This document shows, piece after piece, positions 1-10,936 of a stretch of DNA of 64,000 nt. Every line of letters begins with the position of its first letter. Within the stretch, counting starts at the first letter, position 1. Below the pieces are notes generated by a model. It saw only the letters and a program-made list of their open reading frames with translations, was not told the DNA's origin and did no database searches. The translations under genes and the position numbers were made by a program. The stretch covers positions 1,116,001 to 1,180,000 of the forward strand of contig NZ_JAMXLE010000001.1 of assembly GCF_024055895.1 (NCBI RefSeq), read 5' to 3'. This DNA comes from Rhizobium sp. L1K21. GTDB lineage: Bacteria; Pseudomonadota; Alphaproteobacteria; Rhizobiales; Rhizobiaceae.

Positions 1-22
1 TATGGTGCAGAGAGGTGGGGAC

Positions 23-1036
23 ATGTCGGATCATGGCGGAAGTGTTTCTGAAGCCGTTAGCGGACCGGTCCGTCATATCCCTGTCCTCCTGCCTGAGGTC
101 CTGCAGGCTTTGTCGCCGAAGGCGGGGCAGGTGATCCTCGACGGTACGTTCGGCGCGGGTGGTTACACGTCGGCGATTATGGCGGCGGGTGCGGATGTGA
201 TTGCGCTTGATCGCGATCCGAGCGCGATTGCCGGTGGTCAGGCGCTTGTTGCATCATCTGGTGGCAAGCTGAGCCTTATTCATTCCAGGTTCTCCGATCT
301 CGCCGACCATGCGCCAGAGGGCGGGCTTGATGGTGTCGTGCTCGATATCGGTGTTTCCTCCATGCAGATCGATGAGGCCGAGCGCGGTTTTTCCTTCCAG
401 AAAAACGGGCCGCTCGACATGCGCATGTCGGTCGATGGGCCAACCGCGGCGGATGTCGTCAATCACATGAAGGTCGGTGATCTGATCCGCATCTTTTCCT
501 TTCTGGGGGAGGAGAAGCAGCCCGGCCGCATTGCGCACGCCATCGAGAAGCGGCGCGCCGAAAAGCCCTTCGAAACAACGCGTGATCTGGCCGGCTTGAT
601 CGAGGTGGTCACGCCGCGCAAGGCCAAGGACAAGATCCATCCGGCAACGCGGGTATTTCAGGGCTTGCGCATTTTCGTCAATGATGAGCTTGGCGAATTG
701 GCGCGTGCACTTTTTGCGGCCGAGCAGGTGCTCAAGCCGGGTGGTCGTCTCGTTGTGGTGACGTTTCACTCGCTGGAAGACCGGATCGTGAAGAAGTTTT
801 TCGCTGACCGGTCCGGCAAGACCGGTGGCTCGCGGCATCTGCCGCAGGCTCATGAAAAGCCGGTCATATTTGAAACTGTCGGCAAGAACGCTGTTGCTGC
901 AAGCGAAGCAGAGGCGGAGGCCAATCCGCGGGCGCGCTCTGCCAAATTGCGTGCGGGCATCCGCACGACGGCACCGGCGGGTCATGCCGATCTATCCATT
1001 TTCGATCTTCCCGATCTGGCAAAATTCAGGGGCTGA
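23..1036 (+). CDS. rsmH: 16S rRNA (cytosine-N4-)-methyltransferase RsmH
   Basis: Methylates N4 of C1402 in 16S rRNA using SAM (known for the RsmH/MraW family). The 337-residue protein shows the family N-terminus [10 protein letters not shown] (residues 18-27), the SAM-binding loop DGTFGAGG (40-47) and the late motif TFHSLEDR. An in-frame ATG exists at 2, but the ATG at 23 has GAGGTGGGG just upstream, so I start there. It is the first dcw gene in the window; mraZ would be expected upstream, outside the window. ftsL follows after 4 bases. Confidence 0.95.
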   Translation: MSDHGGSVSEAVSGPVRHIPVLLPEVLQALSPKAGQVILDGTFGAGGYTSAIMAAGADVIALDRDPSAIAGGQALVASSGGKLSLIHSRFSDLADHAPEGGLDGVVLDIGVSSMQIDEAERGFSFQKNGPLDMRMSVDGPTAADVVNHMKVGDLIRIFSFLGEEKQPGRIAHAIEKRRAEKPFETTRDLAGLIEVVTPRKAKDKIHPATRVFQGLRIFVNDELGELARALFAAEQVLKPGGRLVVVTFHSLEDRIVKKFFADRSGKTGGSRHLPQAHEKPVIFETVGKNAVAASEAEAEANPRARSAKLRAGIRTTAPAGHADLSIFDLPDLAKFRG

Positions 1037-1040
1037 TTTC

Positions 1041-1397
1041 ATGTTGAGAACCTCCGATATCGTTATGGTCACAATCATGGTCGCGGCGGCGGCTGTGACC
1101 TATTCGATCAAGCACAGTGCTGAAAATGTGCTGGACGAGGTTCACAAACTCGATGCCCAGATCAAGCTGGAAGAGGACACCATCGATCTTCTGAAGGCCG
1201 ATTGGGCGCTGCTGACCCAGCCGAACCGGCTGGCGGGCCTGACACAAACCTTCAACAGCGATCTCGGCCTGGAGCCGACCGACCCCACACAGATTATCCA
1301 GCCCAGTGAATTGCCCATGATGCGGCCAGAGCCCGAAGTGCCGGTTACGGCGCAAAATGAAACGGACCTGACCACAACCGGATCGGTGAAGCCCTGA
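1041..1397 (+). CDS. ftsL: Cell division protein FtsL
   Basis: Small bitopic divisome protein of 118 residues. A single membrane segment lies at about residues 6-25 (IVMVTIMVAAAAV), followed by a periplasmic stretch with heptad-like Leu spacing (LDAQIKLEEDTIDLLKADW), as expected for the coiled coil that pairs with FtsB. Sequence similarity in this family is weak, so the call rests largely on topology, size and its place between rsmH and ftsI. The ATG at 1041 was chosen because it puts the membrane segment at the N-terminus; the frame is open further upstream inside rsmH. Its stop overlaps the ftsI start by one base (TGATG). Confidence 0.88.
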   Translation: MLRTSDIVMVTIMVAAAAVTYSIKHSAENVLDEVHKLDAQIKLEEDTIDLLKADWALLTQPNRLAGLTQTFNSDLGLEPTDPTQIIQPSELPMMRPEPEVPVTAQNETDLTTTGSVKP

Positions 1398-3148
1398 TGT
1401 CATTTCTTTCTCATGTCATGAATATGAAGAGCAGGTTGGATGTTTCGATAACGCCGGACGCGAACCTGCGGGAACGCAAGGTCTATTCCGAGTTCGACGG
1501 TCAGCGAAAACGCACGGGTTCCCAGGCCCGCAATCGTGTGGCTCTCGTTATGGTCGGGTTTGTGGGACTCTATGGCCTGGTTGGTGCGCGCATGGTGCAA
1601 TATGGCATGGCCGAGCCGGAAATCGTTTCCAGCATCGGGCCTGCCGATAGTCTTCTGGCCTCGCGCCCTGACCTGACCGACCGCAACGGACAGGTGCTGG
1701 CGACCGACATTCGCACTGTCTCGCTTTATGCCGAGCCGCACAAGATTGTTGATCCGGATGAAGCGGTCGAATTGCTGGTGTCGGTGTTGCCTGACCTCGA
1801 TCCCAAATCCGTTTATCGTAAACTCTCCTCAAAGAGCCGTTTCCAGTGGCTTCGCCGGCAACTGACGCCCAAGCAGCAGAGCCAAATTCTGGCGCTCGGC
1901 ATTCCCGGCATCGGTTTTCGGCCTGAGAAGCGCCGCTTCTATCCCGGTGGCCCGACGGCGTCACACGTGGTTGGCCTGGTCAATATCGATAACCGCGGCA
2001 TTGCCGGCATGGAGAAATATGTCGACGGGCAAGGGCTTGCCGATCTGGCAGCACTCGGCATGACCAATGATGCCAAGATGGCGCCGGTGAAGCTGTCGCT
2101 TGATCTGCGCGTTCAGAATATCCTGCGCGAAGAGCTGGTTGCCGGCAAGGAAAAGTTCAAGGCAATTGCTGCCGGCGGCGTCGTGCTGAATGTGCATACG
2201 GGCGAGGTGCTGGCGCTGTCATCCGTTCCCGACTATGACCCGAACGATCCTGTTGATGCCTTGCAGCCCGACCGCCTGAATCGGATGACGGCAGGCACCT
2301 ATGAAATGGGTTCCACCTTCAAGGCTTTCACTGTTGCCATGGGTCTGGACAGTGGTCTGGTTCATATGGGCGATACGTTTGATGCTCGTAAGCCGCTTTA
2401 TATCGGCGGCTTTACCATCCACGATTTTCACTCCACCCGCCGTATCCTGACGGTGACTGAAGTGTTTACCCATTCCTCCAATATCGGTTCGGCGAAAATG
2501 GCGGATGTTGTCGGGATTGATGGTCACAAAGAGTTTCTGACGCGCCTTGGTCTGTTGAGCCGGATGCAAACCGAGTTGCCGGAAGTGGCGACGCCGACGC
2601 AGCCGCGCGAGTGGAAGAAGATCAACTCCATGACGATCGCTTTCGGGCACGGGGTTTCAACGACACCGCTGCAGACGGCTGTGGCGGCGGCTGCGTTGAT
2701 GAACGGTGGAAAACTGATACCGCCGACCTTCCTGCCGCGCAGCGAGGCTGATGCGGATGCTCTGGCCAAACAGGTCGTAAGCCCGCAGACGTCGGAAGAA
2801 ATGCGCCAGCTTTTCCGTGCCAACGTGCTTGAGGGAAGTGGTAGTCATGCGGAAGTGGCTGGTTATGACGTGGGCGGAAAGACGGGAACGGCTGAAAAGG
2901 TTATCAATGGCCGCTATTCGAGTTCTGTGCGCTTCAATGCATTTCTGTCTGCGTTTCCGATCGACGATCCGCAATATGTGGTGCTCGTGGTTATCGACGA
3001 ACCGAAGCCGGCCGACGAAGGCGGTGGTGCGACTGCCGGCTGGAATGCTGCGCCGATGGTGGGCGAGGTTATCCGCCGTTGTGCACCGCTTTTGGGTGTG
3101 CAGCCGAAATTTGGCCACGATGGCTCAGCATTGCTCGTATCGTATTGA
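1397..3148 (+). CDS. ftsI: Septal peptidoglycan transpeptidase FtsI (PBP3)
   Basis: Class B penicillin-binding protein that cross-links septal peptidoglycan with FtsW. The protein has 583 residues: a basic cytoplasmic N-terminus, a membrane segment near residues 48-66, a pedestal domain, then the transpeptidase domain. All three active-site motifs are intact: STFK at 306-309 (nucleophile Ser306), SSN at 360-362 and KTG at 495-497. The start codon overlaps the ftsL stop, which suggests translational coupling. A 42-base gap, the longest in this part of the cluster, separates it from murE. Confidence 0.96.
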   Translation: MSFLSHVMNMKSRLDVSITPDANLRERKVYSEFDGQRKRTGSQARNRVALVMVGFVGLYGLVGARMVQYGMAEPEIVSSIGPADSLLASRPDLTDRNGQVLATDIRTVSLYAEPHKIVDPDEAVELLVSVLPDLDPKSVYRKLSSKSRFQWLRRQLTPKQQSQILALGIPGIGFRPEKRRFYPGGPTASHVVGLVNIDNRGIAGMEKYVDGQGLADLAALGMTNDAKMAPVKLSLDLRVQNILREELVAGKEKFKAIAAGGVVLNVHTGEVLALSSVPDYDPNDPVDALQPDRLNRMTAGTYEMGSTFKAFTVAMGLDSGLVHMGDTFDARKPLYIGGFTIHDFHSTRRILTVTEVFTHSSNIGSAKMADVVGIDGHKEFLTRLGLLSRMQTELPEVATPTQPREWKKINSMTIAFGHGVSTTPLQTAVAAAALMNGGKLIPPTFLPRSEADADALAKQVVSPQTSEEMRQLFRANVLEGSGSHAEVAGYDVGGKTGTAEKVINGRYSSSVRFNAFLSAFPIDDPQYVVLVVIDEPKPADEGGGATAGWNAAPMVGEVIRRCAPLLGVQPKFGHDGSALLVSY

Positions 3149-3190
3149 TGTCTTTAGTATCCAGACACATCCATCGATTCGCCGGTCAAT

Positions 3191-4681
3191 GTGGGGCTAT
3201 TGGAATTGGCAATAAAACTGAGTGATCTTTCCGGGACGGAATTTCCTGAACTGGACGCGCAGCTTTCCGGGGAGACCGGAGACATCGTGGTGACGTCACT
3301 GACGGCAGATAGCCGACAGGCAGCATTGGGCTCGCTTTTTGTTGCGCTGCATGGCAGCAAGGCGGATGGGGCGGCCTTCGTCAAGGATGCCGTCTCGAAG
3401 GGCGCTCGCGCTGTCGTCACCTCCGAGGACGTGGACGTTTCAGCTGATGTGCCTGTGCTGAAGGTCAAGAACCCCAGGCTCTTTCTTTCTAAAGGCGCTG
3501 CCCGCTTCTTCGGGCTTCAGCCTGAAGTGATGGTTGCGGTGACGGGTACGGCGGGAAAGACCTCCGTGGCTTCCTTCACGCGTCAGATCTGGGCGCATGC
3601 GGGGTTTGCCGCGGCGATGATCGGCACCACCGGGGTGGTATCACCGAGCCGCACCGAATATGGCTCGCTGACAACGCCCGATCCCGTGTCGCTGCACAAG
3701 CTGCTTGCAGAGCTTGCCCGCGAGGGTGTCACGCATGGCGCGATGGAGGCATCCAGCCATGGGCTTGATCAGTATCGGCTGGATGGCGTGAGGCTGAAGG
3801 CCGCCGCCTTTACCAATCTCGGGCGCGATCATATGGATTACCATCCGACGATCGAAAATTATCTTGATGCCAAGCTCAGGCTTTTCCGGGCGCTTTTGCC
3901 GAAAGGTGCACCGGCGGTCATTTTTGCCGACGACAAATATTCCGCGCGGGTGATTGCTGCGGCAAACGAGGCCGGCCTTGACGTTCGCACAGTGGGACGC
4001 AAGGGCGAATTCCTCACGCTGAAACGCGTGGAGCATTTCCGGCACAAGCAGACAGCGGAAATCCATTGCGAGGGTGAGATTTTTGAAGTCGATATTCCCC
4101 TGGCCGGCGATTTCCAGGTGGCCAATGCGCTTGTGGCTGCCGGCCTTGCCAAGGCCACGGGTGTGACGACACCCATGGTGATGGCAGCCCTGGAAAAGCT
4201 CACCGGTGCATCCGGGCGACTTCAATTGGTTGGACACACACAGGATGGTGCGCTCGCCTATGTGGATTATGCCCACAAGCCCGAAGCGCTGGAAAACGTT
4301 TTGACGTCCGTGCGCCCCTTTACGACGGGACGGGTGATTGTCGTTTTCGGCTGTGGTGGCGACCGTGACAAGGGTAAACGGCCGATCATGGGTGAAATTG
4401 CCTCGCGGCTTGCCGATATCGTGATTGTCACGGACGATAATCCGCGTTCGGAAGTGCCGGCGACGATCCGCGCGGAAATCATGGCTGCAGCGCCGGGTGC
4501 GCTCGAAATCGGAGACCGCGCAGAGGCCATCCGCCAGGCCTGTGAGATGCTGGAAACCGGTGACACGCTGATTGTTGCCGGCAAGGGCCACGAGGAAGGG
4601 CAGACGATTGGAGACAAGGTCTTGCCGTTCTCCGATCAAGCGGAAATCGAGAAGGCGCTGGCAACAGCAGGGGAGCATTGA
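3191..4681 (+). CDS. murE: UDP-MurNAc-L-Ala-D-Glu:meso-DAP ligase MurE
   Basis: Adds the third amino acid of the peptidoglycan stem. The Mur-ligase ATP loop GTAGKTS is near residue 120. The DNPR motif (416-419) is the known signature for meso-diaminopimelate rather than lysine. The central and C-terminal Mur ligase domains are complete (496 residues). The start is uncertain: GTG at 3191 gives the longest form, TTG codons at 3200 and 3206 are alternatives, and none has a strong ribosome binding site. The stop lies one base before the murF start. Confidence 0.94.
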   Translation: MGLLELAIKLSDLSGTEFPELDAQLSGETGDIVVTSLTADSRQAALGSLFVALHGSKADGAAFVKDAVSKGARAVVTSEDVDVSADVPVLKVKNPRLFLSKGAARFFGLQPEVMVAVTGTAGKTSVASFTRQIWAHAGFAAAMIGTTGVVSPSRTEYGSLTTPDPVSLHKLLAELAREGVTHGAMEASSHGLDQYRLDGVRLKAAAFTNLGRDHMDYHPTIENYLDAKLRLFRALLPKGAPAVIFADDKYSARVIAAANEAGLDVRTVGRKGEFLTLKRVEHFRHKQTAEIHCEGEIFEVDIPLAGDFQVANALVAAGLAKATGVTTPMVMAALEKLTGASGRLQLVGHTQDGALAYVDYAHKPEALENVLTSVRPFTTGRVIVVFGCGGDRDKGKRPIMGEIASRLADIVIVTDDNPRSEVPATIRAEIMAAAPGALEIGDRAEAIRQACEMLETGDTLIVAGKGHEEGQTIGDKVLPFSDQAEIEKALATAGEH

Positions 4682-4682
4682 G

Positions 4683-6113
4683 TTGAATTATCTGTGGGAG
4701 ACAGATGCATTTTTGGCAGCCGTCGAGGGGCGTCCAGTTGGTGGTTCGCCTGCCGGTATTACCGGCATTTCCATCGACAGCCGGTCGATTACCAAGGGCG
4801 AGGCTTTTTTCGCTATCAAGGGTGATCGCGTCGACGGGCATGATTATGCATCCGTTGCCGCAGCCAATGGCGCATCTGTTCTGGTCGTGAGCGAGGCAAG
4901 GTTGCCAGCGCTTGGCCGGCTGACAGTCCCGCTGATTGTCGTTGACGACGTGCTCACCGCTATGGAGCGTCTTGGCCGTGCTGCGCGGGCGCGCGTTCGC
5001 GGCAAGGTGATCGGCATTACCGGGTCTGTTGGCAAGACGACCACCAAGGAGATGATGCGCCGGGCGCTCGAACCATCCGGCAAGGTGCATGCGTCCGTGG
5101 CCTCGTTCAACAATCATTGGGGCGTGCCGCTGACCCTGTCGCGCATGCCCGCAGATACCGATTTCGGCATCTTCGAAATCGGCATGAATCATCCCGGTGA
5201 AATCCGTTCGCTCGTTTCCATGGTGCGTCCGGATGTGGCTGTGATCACCACAGTCGCAGGGGCGCATCTTGGCCATTTTTCCGGCCTGGACGAGATCGCC
5301 GCGGCGAAAGCCGAAATCCTCGAAGGCATTGAGGTGGATGGCACGGCAATCCTCAATCGGGATATTGCTCAGTATGGAATTCTGGAGAAGGCGGCGCAGG
5401 AAAACCGGGTTTCTCATGTGGTCACCTTTGGAGCCGATGCGCGCGCAGATGTTCGCCTGGCTGAATATGATGCTGCGCCCGACCATTGCACGGTATGGGC
5501 TGTGATCGGTGGCCATATGCGCGAATTTACCATCGGTGCACCGGGGCGGCATATTGCAGACAATGCGCTTGCCGTCATAGCTGCTGTGCAGGCAGCCGGT
5601 GGCGATGTGAAAGCGGCCATGACTGCGCTTGAAGGCTTCAGCGCAGGCAAGGGACGTGGCGAGCGCCACCATTTGTCGCTGGGTGCAGGTGAGGGGTCGT
5701 TTACGCTCATCGATGAAAGTTACAATGCCAATCCGGCGTCCATGCGCGCTGCCATTTCGCTATTGGCAGCATCGCCAGTTGCCGGAAAAGGTCGCAGGAT
5801 TGCCGTTCTTGGCGACATGCTGGAAATGGGTGACCATGCGCAGGCTGTGCATGCAGACCTTGCCGGGCCTTTGAAAGACGCCGGAATTGCCGATGTCTGG
5901 CTTGCAGGGCCTGACATGCGGGCGCTTGCCGAGGCTCTTGGCAACGACGCCAATGTAACATACAGAGCGGGCGCGCAGGAAATGGCCGAGTTCGCGATCA
6001 GCAATGTGCGCGATGGTGATGTGCTGGTTGTCAAATCATCGCTTGGAACCGGATTCGGCAAAATCACCGCGGCCTTGCTTGAAAAATACGCACCGGCGGA
6101 CACCGCTGCCTGA
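4683..6113 (+). CDS. murF: UDP-MurNAc-tripeptide:D-Ala-D-Ala ligase MurF
   Basis: Last cytoplasmic Mur ligase; joins D-Ala-D-Ala to the tripeptide. The ATP loop GSVGKTT and the ENxHP-like region FEIGMNHPGEI are visible, and all three Mur ligase domains are present in about 476 residues. The reading frame extends upstream into murE, but the TTG at 4683 follows the murE stop directly and has GGGAG at 4671-4675. It also begins the family-like N-terminus NYLWETD. The TTG start may keep its translation low or coupled to murE. Confidence 0.94.
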   Translation: MNYLWETDAFLAAVEGRPVGGSPAGITGISIDSRSITKGEAFFAIKGDRVDGHDYASVAAANGASVLVVSEARLPALGRLTVPLIVVDDVLTAMERLGRAARARVRGKVIGITGSVGKTTTKEMMRRALEPSGKVHASVASFNNHWGVPLTLSRMPADTDFGIFEIGMNHPGEIRSLVSMVRPDVAVITTVAGAHLGHFSGLDEIAAAKAEILEGIEVDGTAILNRDIAQYGILEKAAQENRVSHVVTFGADARADVRLAEYDAAPDHCTVWAVIGGHMREFTIGAPGRHIADNALAVIAAVQAAGGDVKAAMTALEGFSAGKGRGERHHLSLGAGEGSFTLIDESYNANPASMRAAISLLAASPVAGKGRRIAVLGDMLEMGDHAQAVHADLAGPLKDAGIADVWLAGPDMRALAEALGNDANVTYRAGAQEMAEFAISNVRDGDVLVVKSSLGTGFGKITAALLEKYAPADTAA

Positions 6114-6142
6114 GGCAGTGAAACGGATTGGGGATTGAATTT

Positions 6143-7231
6143 ATGTTGATATGGCTTGTGGAATTGTCCGACCAATTCCAGTTTTTCAATCTCTTCCGCT
6201 ATATCACGTTTCGAACGGGTGCTGCGCTCTTCACATCTGCGCTGTTTGTTTTTCTCTTCGGTCCGGCAATCATTTCCTCGCTGCGGGTGCGACAGGGCAA
6301 GGGCCAGCCAATCCGCGCCGATGGACCGCAGACCCATTTCAAGAAGGCGGGAACGCCCACAATGGGCGGGTTGATGATCTTGGCCGGCATGGTGGGCTCG
6401 GCCCTTCTCTGGGCCGATCTTTCCAACGTCTATGTGGTCGCGACGCTGTTGGTCACCCTCGGCTTCGGCGCAATCGGCTTTTACGATGATTATCTGAAAG
6501 TAACCAAGCAATCCGACAAGGGGTTTTCCAGCAAGGCGCGCCTTGGGATTGAATTCCTGATTGCTGCGATTGCCGTGTTTTTCATGATGCGGCATGCCGT
6601 CTCAACAGGCGCGCCGGGAACATCTATTGCCTTTCCCTTTTTCAAGGATTTTCTTGTCGACCTCGGCATCTTCTTCGCGCTGTTCGGCGCATTCGTGATT
6701 GTCGGTGCGGGAAATTCAGTGAATTTGACGGACGGGCTCGATGGATTGGCCATCGTGCCGGTGATGATTGCCGCAGGTTCCTTCGGCTTTATCTCCTATG
6801 TCGTCGGCAATGCGGTTTTTGCCAATTATCTGCAGATCAACTTCGTGCCTGGAACAGGTGAACTGGCTGTTGTGCTGGGTGCGGTTATCGGGGCGGGGCT
6901 TGGCTTCCTTTGGTTTAACGCACCGCCGGCTGCCATTTTCATGGGTGATACGGGCTCGCTTGCGCTGGGTGGTCTGATCGGCACGGTTGCTGTTGCGACA
7001 AAGCATGAAATCGTGATGGCCATTATCGGCGGTCTCTTCGTGATGGAGACACTCTCCGTCATCATCCAGGTTGGTTATTTCAAGCTGACCGGCAAGCGTG
7101 TGTTCCTGATGGCGCCGATCCACCACCATTTCGAGAAATTGGGTTGGACCGAGAGCCAGGTGGTGATCCGCTTCTGGATTATTGCCGTCGGCCTTGCACT
7201 GCTTGGCCTTTCAACGCTGAAACTGCGGTGA
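6143..7231 (+). CDS. mraY: Phospho-MurNAc-pentapeptide translocase MraY
   Basis: Integral membrane enzyme that makes lipid I by moving phospho-MurNAc-pentapeptide to undecaprenyl phosphate. It has about ten hydrophobic segments and the expected catalytic motifs: GTPTMGG, DDYLK, the [10 protein letters not shown] loop, FMGDTGS and the HHHFE loop near the C-terminus. The 362-residue length is typical. A TTG-initiated extension from 6128 exists, but the ATG at 6143 gives the normal N-terminus MLIWLVEL and has a GGGGAT sequence upstream. Confidence 0.96.
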   Translation: MLIWLVELSDQFQFFNLFRYITFRTGAALFTSALFVFLFGPAIISSLRVRQGKGQPIRADGPQTHFKKAGTPTMGGLMILAGMVGSALLWADLSNVYVVATLLVTLGFGAIGFYDDYLKVTKQSDKGFSSKARLGIEFLIAAIAVFFMMRHAVSTGAPGTSIAFPFFKDFLVDLGIFFALFGAFVIVGAGNSVNLTDGLDGLAIVPVMIAAGSFGFISYVVGNAVFANYLQINFVPGTGELAVVLGAVIGAGLGFLWFNAPPAAIFMGDTGSLALGGLIGTVAVATKHEIVMAIIGGLFVMETLSVIIQVGYFKLTGKRVFLMAPIHHHFEKLGWTESQVVIRFWIIAVGLALLGLSTLKLR

Positions 7232-7235
7232 GACC

Positions 7236-8648
7236 ATGATCCCGATTTCGACGCTTCAGGGAAAGCGCGTCGCGCTTTTCGGTCTCGGCGGGTCCGGTCT
7301 TGCGACAGCCAAAGCGCTGGTGGCTGGTGGTGCGATCGTGACTGCCTGGGATGATAATCCTGCAAGTGTTGAAAAGGCCAAGACAGAGGGTATCGATACC
7401 GCTGACTTGCGCGACATCGATTGGCAGGCACAGGATTGTTTCGTTCTTTCCCCCGGCGTTCCGCTAACGCATCCAAAGCCGCATTGGACGGTTGATCTGG
7501 CGCAAGAAGCCGGCGTTGAAATCATCGGGGACGTGGAGCTTTTCGTTCGGGAGCGCCGTGCGCTGGCACCTGACTGCCCCTTTATCGCGATCACCGGCAC
7601 GAACGGCAAATCAACGACCACGGCGCTGATTGCCCATATCCTGAAGAATGCAGGTCGCGACACGCAGCTCGGTGGCAATATCGGCACGGCTGTCCTGACG
7701 CTCGATCCGCCGCAGGCAGAGCGCTTCTATGTTGTGGAATGCTCCTCTTATCAGATCGATCTTGCCCCATCGATCAACCCGTCCGCCGGTATTTTGCTCA
7801 ACCTGACGCCGGATCACCTCGACCGGCATGGAACGATGCAGCATTACGCCGATGTGAAAGCGCGCCTGGTTGGTGGTGCCGACACGGCTATCATCGGCGC
7901 TGATGACAGTTATTGCGTCGAGATTGCCGAGCGCATTTCGCGTGGTGGCGGGACCGTTGTTCCAATTTCCCGCCGCAAGCGGCTTGAAAACGGCATTTAT
8001 GCCGATGGCAGCCGGATATTGAAGGCCGACAACGGCAGTGTTTCGGAGCTTGCTGATTTGGCCGGTATTGAGACACTGCGCGGTAGCCACAATGCACAAA
8101 ATGCCTGCGCAGCCATTGCGGCCTGCCTGTCGGTTGGCATCGACGTCGAAGATATCCGGGCAGGTTTGAAGAGCTTTCCGGGCCTCAAGCACCGCATGCA
8201 GCCGGTGGCGCGGCGTGGTGATGTGACCTTTGTGAATGATTCCAAGGCGACGAACGCGGAGGCTGCCGCGCCGGCGCTGTCGAGCTATGACCGTATCTAC
8301 TGGATTGCGGGTGGCCTGCCCAAGGAGGGCGGCATCACGGCTTTGCGCCCGCTTTTCAAGAAAATTGCCAAAGCCTATCTGATCGGCGAGGCGGCACCGC
8401 AATTTGCTGCCACGCTTGGCAATGATGTTCCCTTTGAAATTTCTGGCACAATGGATGTGGCCATCGAGCATGCGGCGGCGGATGCAAATTTAGACGAAAT
8501 TAAGCATGTTGTGGTTCTCTTATCTCCGTCTTGCGCAAGCTTCGACCAGTATAGAAACTTTGAGGTCAGGGGCGATGCATTCGTGAAGCGTGTGTCCATG
8601 CTGGAAGGCGTGACCATGCTGGTTGATACACCGAACGGAGAAAAATGA
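7236..8648 (+). CDS. murD: UDP-MurNAc-L-alanine:D-glutamate ligase MurD
   Basis: Adds D-Glu to UDP-MurNAc-L-Ala. The 470-residue protein has a Rossmann-like N-terminal nucleotide domain (GLGGSGLAT), the ATP loop GTNGKSTT near residue 120, [10 protein letters not shown] in the central domain, and HRMQPVA with NDSKATN leading into the C-terminal domain. It starts four bases after mraY and ends one base before ftsW, consistent with a single dcw transcript. Confidence 0.96.
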   Translation: MIPISTLQGKRVALFGLGGSGLATAKALVAGGAIVTAWDDNPASVEKAKTEGIDTADLRDIDWQAQDCFVLSPGVPLTHPKPHWTVDLAQEAGVEIIGDVELFVRERRALAPDCPFIAITGTNGKSTTTALIAHILKNAGRDTQLGGNIGTAVLTLDPPQAERFYVVECSSYQIDLAPSINPSAGILLNLTPDHLDRHGTMQHYADVKARLVGGADTAIIGADDSYCVEIAERISRGGGTVVPISRRKRLENGIYADGSRILKADNGSVSELADLAGIETLRGSHNAQNACAAIAACLSVGIDVEDIRAGLKSFPGLKHRMQPVARRGDVTFVNDSKATNAEAAAPALSSYDRIYWIAGGLPKEGGITALRPLFKKIAKAYLIGEAAPQFAATLGNDVPFEISGTMDVAIEHAAADANLDEIKHVVVLLSPSCASFDQYRNFEVRGDAFVKRVSMLEGVTMLVDTPNGEK

Positions 8649-8649
8649 T

Positions 8650-9804
8650 ATGGTAAGCCGCGCGGAACGGGGCAGGGTTGCAGACTGGTTCTGGACCATA
8701 GACCGATATTTTCTCGTGGCTTTCGTGCTGCTTATGGGCATTGGCTTCATGCTCTCCTTTGCAGCCTCTCCGCCTGTCGCTGAACGGCTCGGGCTTGATA
8801 CGTTTCATTTTGTGAAGAAGCATGCCGAGTTCATTCCGCTTGCTCTGGTCGTTCTGATCGGCATTTCATTCATGGAGCCGCGGATGGTGCGGCGCGCTTC
8901 GCTGATTATCCTCATTGCCTCACTGGCGATGATGGTGTTTGCGCTTTTCTTCGGAGTGGAAGTCAAAGGGTCGCGCCGCTGGGTGTCGATTGCTGGCCTT
9001 TCGATACAGCCATCGGAGTTCATGAAGCCGGCCTTCATCGTGGTCAGTGCGTGGCTTTTTGCCGAGCGTGCCCGCCATCCGGAAATCCCGGGCAATTTCT
9101 TCTCCATTCTGCTTTACGCCATTGTTGCAGCCCTTCTGGTGGCGCAGCCGGACCTGGGGCAGACCATTTTGACCTCTGCGGTGTGGGCGGGCATGTTCTT
9201 CATGGCCGGCATGCCATGGTTCTGGATCGTCGTGCTGGGTGGCCTTGCCGTTGCCGGTCTTGCCGGTGCCTACATGACGCTGCCACACGTGGCCGGGCGT
9301 ATCGACCGGTTCCTGACCGGCGAGGGGGACACCTTCCAGGTGGATACGGCGCGTGAAGCGATCTTCCACGGCGGCTGGTTCGGTCAGGGTCCCGGAGAAG
9401 GCACGATCAAGCGCATCATTCCCGACAGCCATACCGACTTTATCTTTTCGGTTGCGGCGGAAGAATTCGGCATTCTCTTCTGCATGCTATTGGTAGCGAT
9501 CTTCGCCTTCATCGTCGTGCGCGGTCTCATGCATGCGCGGCGTGAACGTGACGATTTCATCCGTCTGGCCGTCGCTGGTCTGGTGCTGCAGGTCGGCGCG
9601 CAATCCTTCATCAATGTGGGGGTCAATCTCGAACTTCTGCCGGCAAAGGGCATGACGCTGCCCTTCATTTCCTATGGCGGATCGTCGATGATTGCCATGT
9701 GCGTGACGGCAGGCTTTATTCTCGCGCTCACCCGCCACAGACCGGAAAAGCGCGCACGGGACAGAACGCTGTTCCGATTCAGTGCCGGAATTCCGGCGGA
9801 GTAA
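8650..9804 (+). CDS. ftsW: Septal peptidoglycan glycosyltransferase FtsW (SEDS family)
   Basis: Polymerises lipid II into septal glycan strands with FtsI (known role of SEDS proteins). The 384-residue protein has about ten membrane segments. SEDS signatures are visible: SRRW...IQPSEFMK in the middle, AQPDLGQT, and the [13 protein letters not shown] loop near the C-terminus. The ATG at 8650 is chosen over an upstream start at 8623 because it follows the murD stop by one base and has GGAG at 8637-8640. Confidence 0.96.
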   Translation: MVSRAERGRVADWFWTIDRYFLVAFVLLMGIGFMLSFAASPPVAERLGLDTFHFVKKHAEFIPLALVVLIGISFMEPRMVRRASLIILIASLAMMVFALFFGVEVKGSRRWVSIAGLSIQPSEFMKPAFIVVSAWLFAERARHPEIPGNFFSILLYAIVAALLVAQPDLGQTILTSAVWAGMFFMAGMPWFWIVVLGGLAVAGLAGAYMTLPHVAGRIDRFLTGEGDTFQVDTAREAIFHGGWFGQGPGEGTIKRIIPDSHTDFIFSVAAEEFGILFCMLLVAIFAFIVVRGLMHARRERDDFIRLAVAGLVLQVGAQSFINVGVNLELLPAKGMTLPFISYGGSSMIAMCVTAGFILALTRHRPEKRARDRTLFRFSAGIPAE

Positions 9805-9808
9805 CGTC

Positions 9809-10936
9809 ATGAACGGCAAAGGTATTGTCATGTTGGCTGCGGGTGGAACCGGCGGCCATCTCTTTCCCGCAGAAGCTTTGTGCCACACATTGAAGGCGCG
9901 TGGTTACGAGGTTCATCTGGTGACGGATGAACGGGCGGAGCGCTATGCCGGCAAGTTTCCCGCCGATGCAATGCATATTGTTGCTTCCGCCACCATCGGC
10001 TCGAAAAGTCCGGTCAAAATTGCCCGCGCCTTGTGGACGCTGGGGCGTGGTATTTTGTCGGCCCGGCGGCTGATGAAGAGGATCAAGCCGGTCGGGGTGA
10101 TCGGTTTCGGCGGTTATCCAACTGTGCCGCCGCTGATGGCCGCAAGCAATCTTGGGATCCCGACTGCCATTCATGAGCAGAATGCTGTGATGGGGCGGGC
10201 AAACCGGATGCTCGCAGGCCGGGTTGACGCTATCGCTGGTGGATTTTTGCCCGAGCGGGAAGGCGAATTTGCTGCCAAGACCGTGACGACCGGAAACCCG
10301 GTTCGTCCGGCGGTCATAAAGGCGGCGGAGCAACCGTACGCGGCGGCTCCTGCCGAAGGACCTTTCAATCTCGTCGTTTTCGGTGGAAGCCAGGGCGCGC
10401 AGTTCTTTGCATCTGCCATACCATCAGCCATTTGCCTGTTGGACGATGCCGATGCCAAGCGGCTGAATGTCACCCAGCAGGCACGACCGGAAGATCGCGA
10501 GGATGTTGAAGCGGCCTATGGGCGGCTTGGGCTGAAAGCCGAGATATCACCTTTCTTCGCCGATATGGCCGAACGCATCGCGGCAGCGCATCTGGTCATT
10601 TGCCGCTCAGGTGCGTCCACGGTCTCTGAAATTTCGGTGATTGGCCGACCGGCGCTTTTCGTACCTTATCCTTTTGCGCTTGATCATGATCAGGCTGCCA
10701 ATGCGGCCATGCTGGTTGCCAAGGGTGGTGGCGAAGTGGTGGAGCAGAAGGCGCTTTCCAACGAGCGGCTTGCGGAGATCCTGCGGGCTGCTCTGCATGA
10801 GCCCGAGCGGCTTGCGGCCATGGCGGCGGCGGCCAAAACAGCGGGAAAACCCGATGCCGCCAGCTTGCTTGCAGACCTTGTTGAGGTTATTGCCTCCGGT
10901 CAATCCATACAAACATACAAAGGTGCGCGCACATGA
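9809..10936 (+). CDS. murG: Lipid II synthase MurG (UDP-GlcNAc transferase)
   Basis: Peripheral membrane GT28 glycosyltransferase that converts lipid I to lipid II. The N-terminal loop [10 protein letters not shown], the GFGGYP motif, [17 protein letters not shown] and the C-terminal donor-binding [10 protein letters not shown] are all present. Start at the ATG at 9809, four bases after the ftsW stop, with GCGGAG upstream. Length 375 residues. The stop overlaps the murC start by four bases (ATGA). Confidence 0.96.
   Translation: MNGKGIVMLAAGGTGGHLFPAEALCHTLKARGYEVHLVTDERAERYAGKFPADAMHIVASATIGSKSPVKIARALWTLGRGILSARRLMKRIKPVGVIGFGGYPTVPPLMAASNLGIPTAIHEQNAVMGRANRMLAGRVDAIAGGFLPEREGEFAAKTVTTGNPVRPAVIKAAEQPYAAAPAEGPFNLVVFGGSQGAQFFASAIPSAICLLDDADAKRLNVTQQARPEDREDVEAAYGRLGLKAEISPFFADMAERIAAAHLVICRSGASTVSEISVIGRPALFVPYPFALDHDQAANAAMLVAKGGGEVVEQKALSNERLAEILRAALHEPERLAAMAAAAKTAGKPDAASLLADLVEVIASGQSIQTYKGART

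Noticed and set aside
4479-5672. 397-codon minus-strand frame across murE/murF
   Set aside because: Opposite two certain genes, composition of an antisense shadow, no family similarity.
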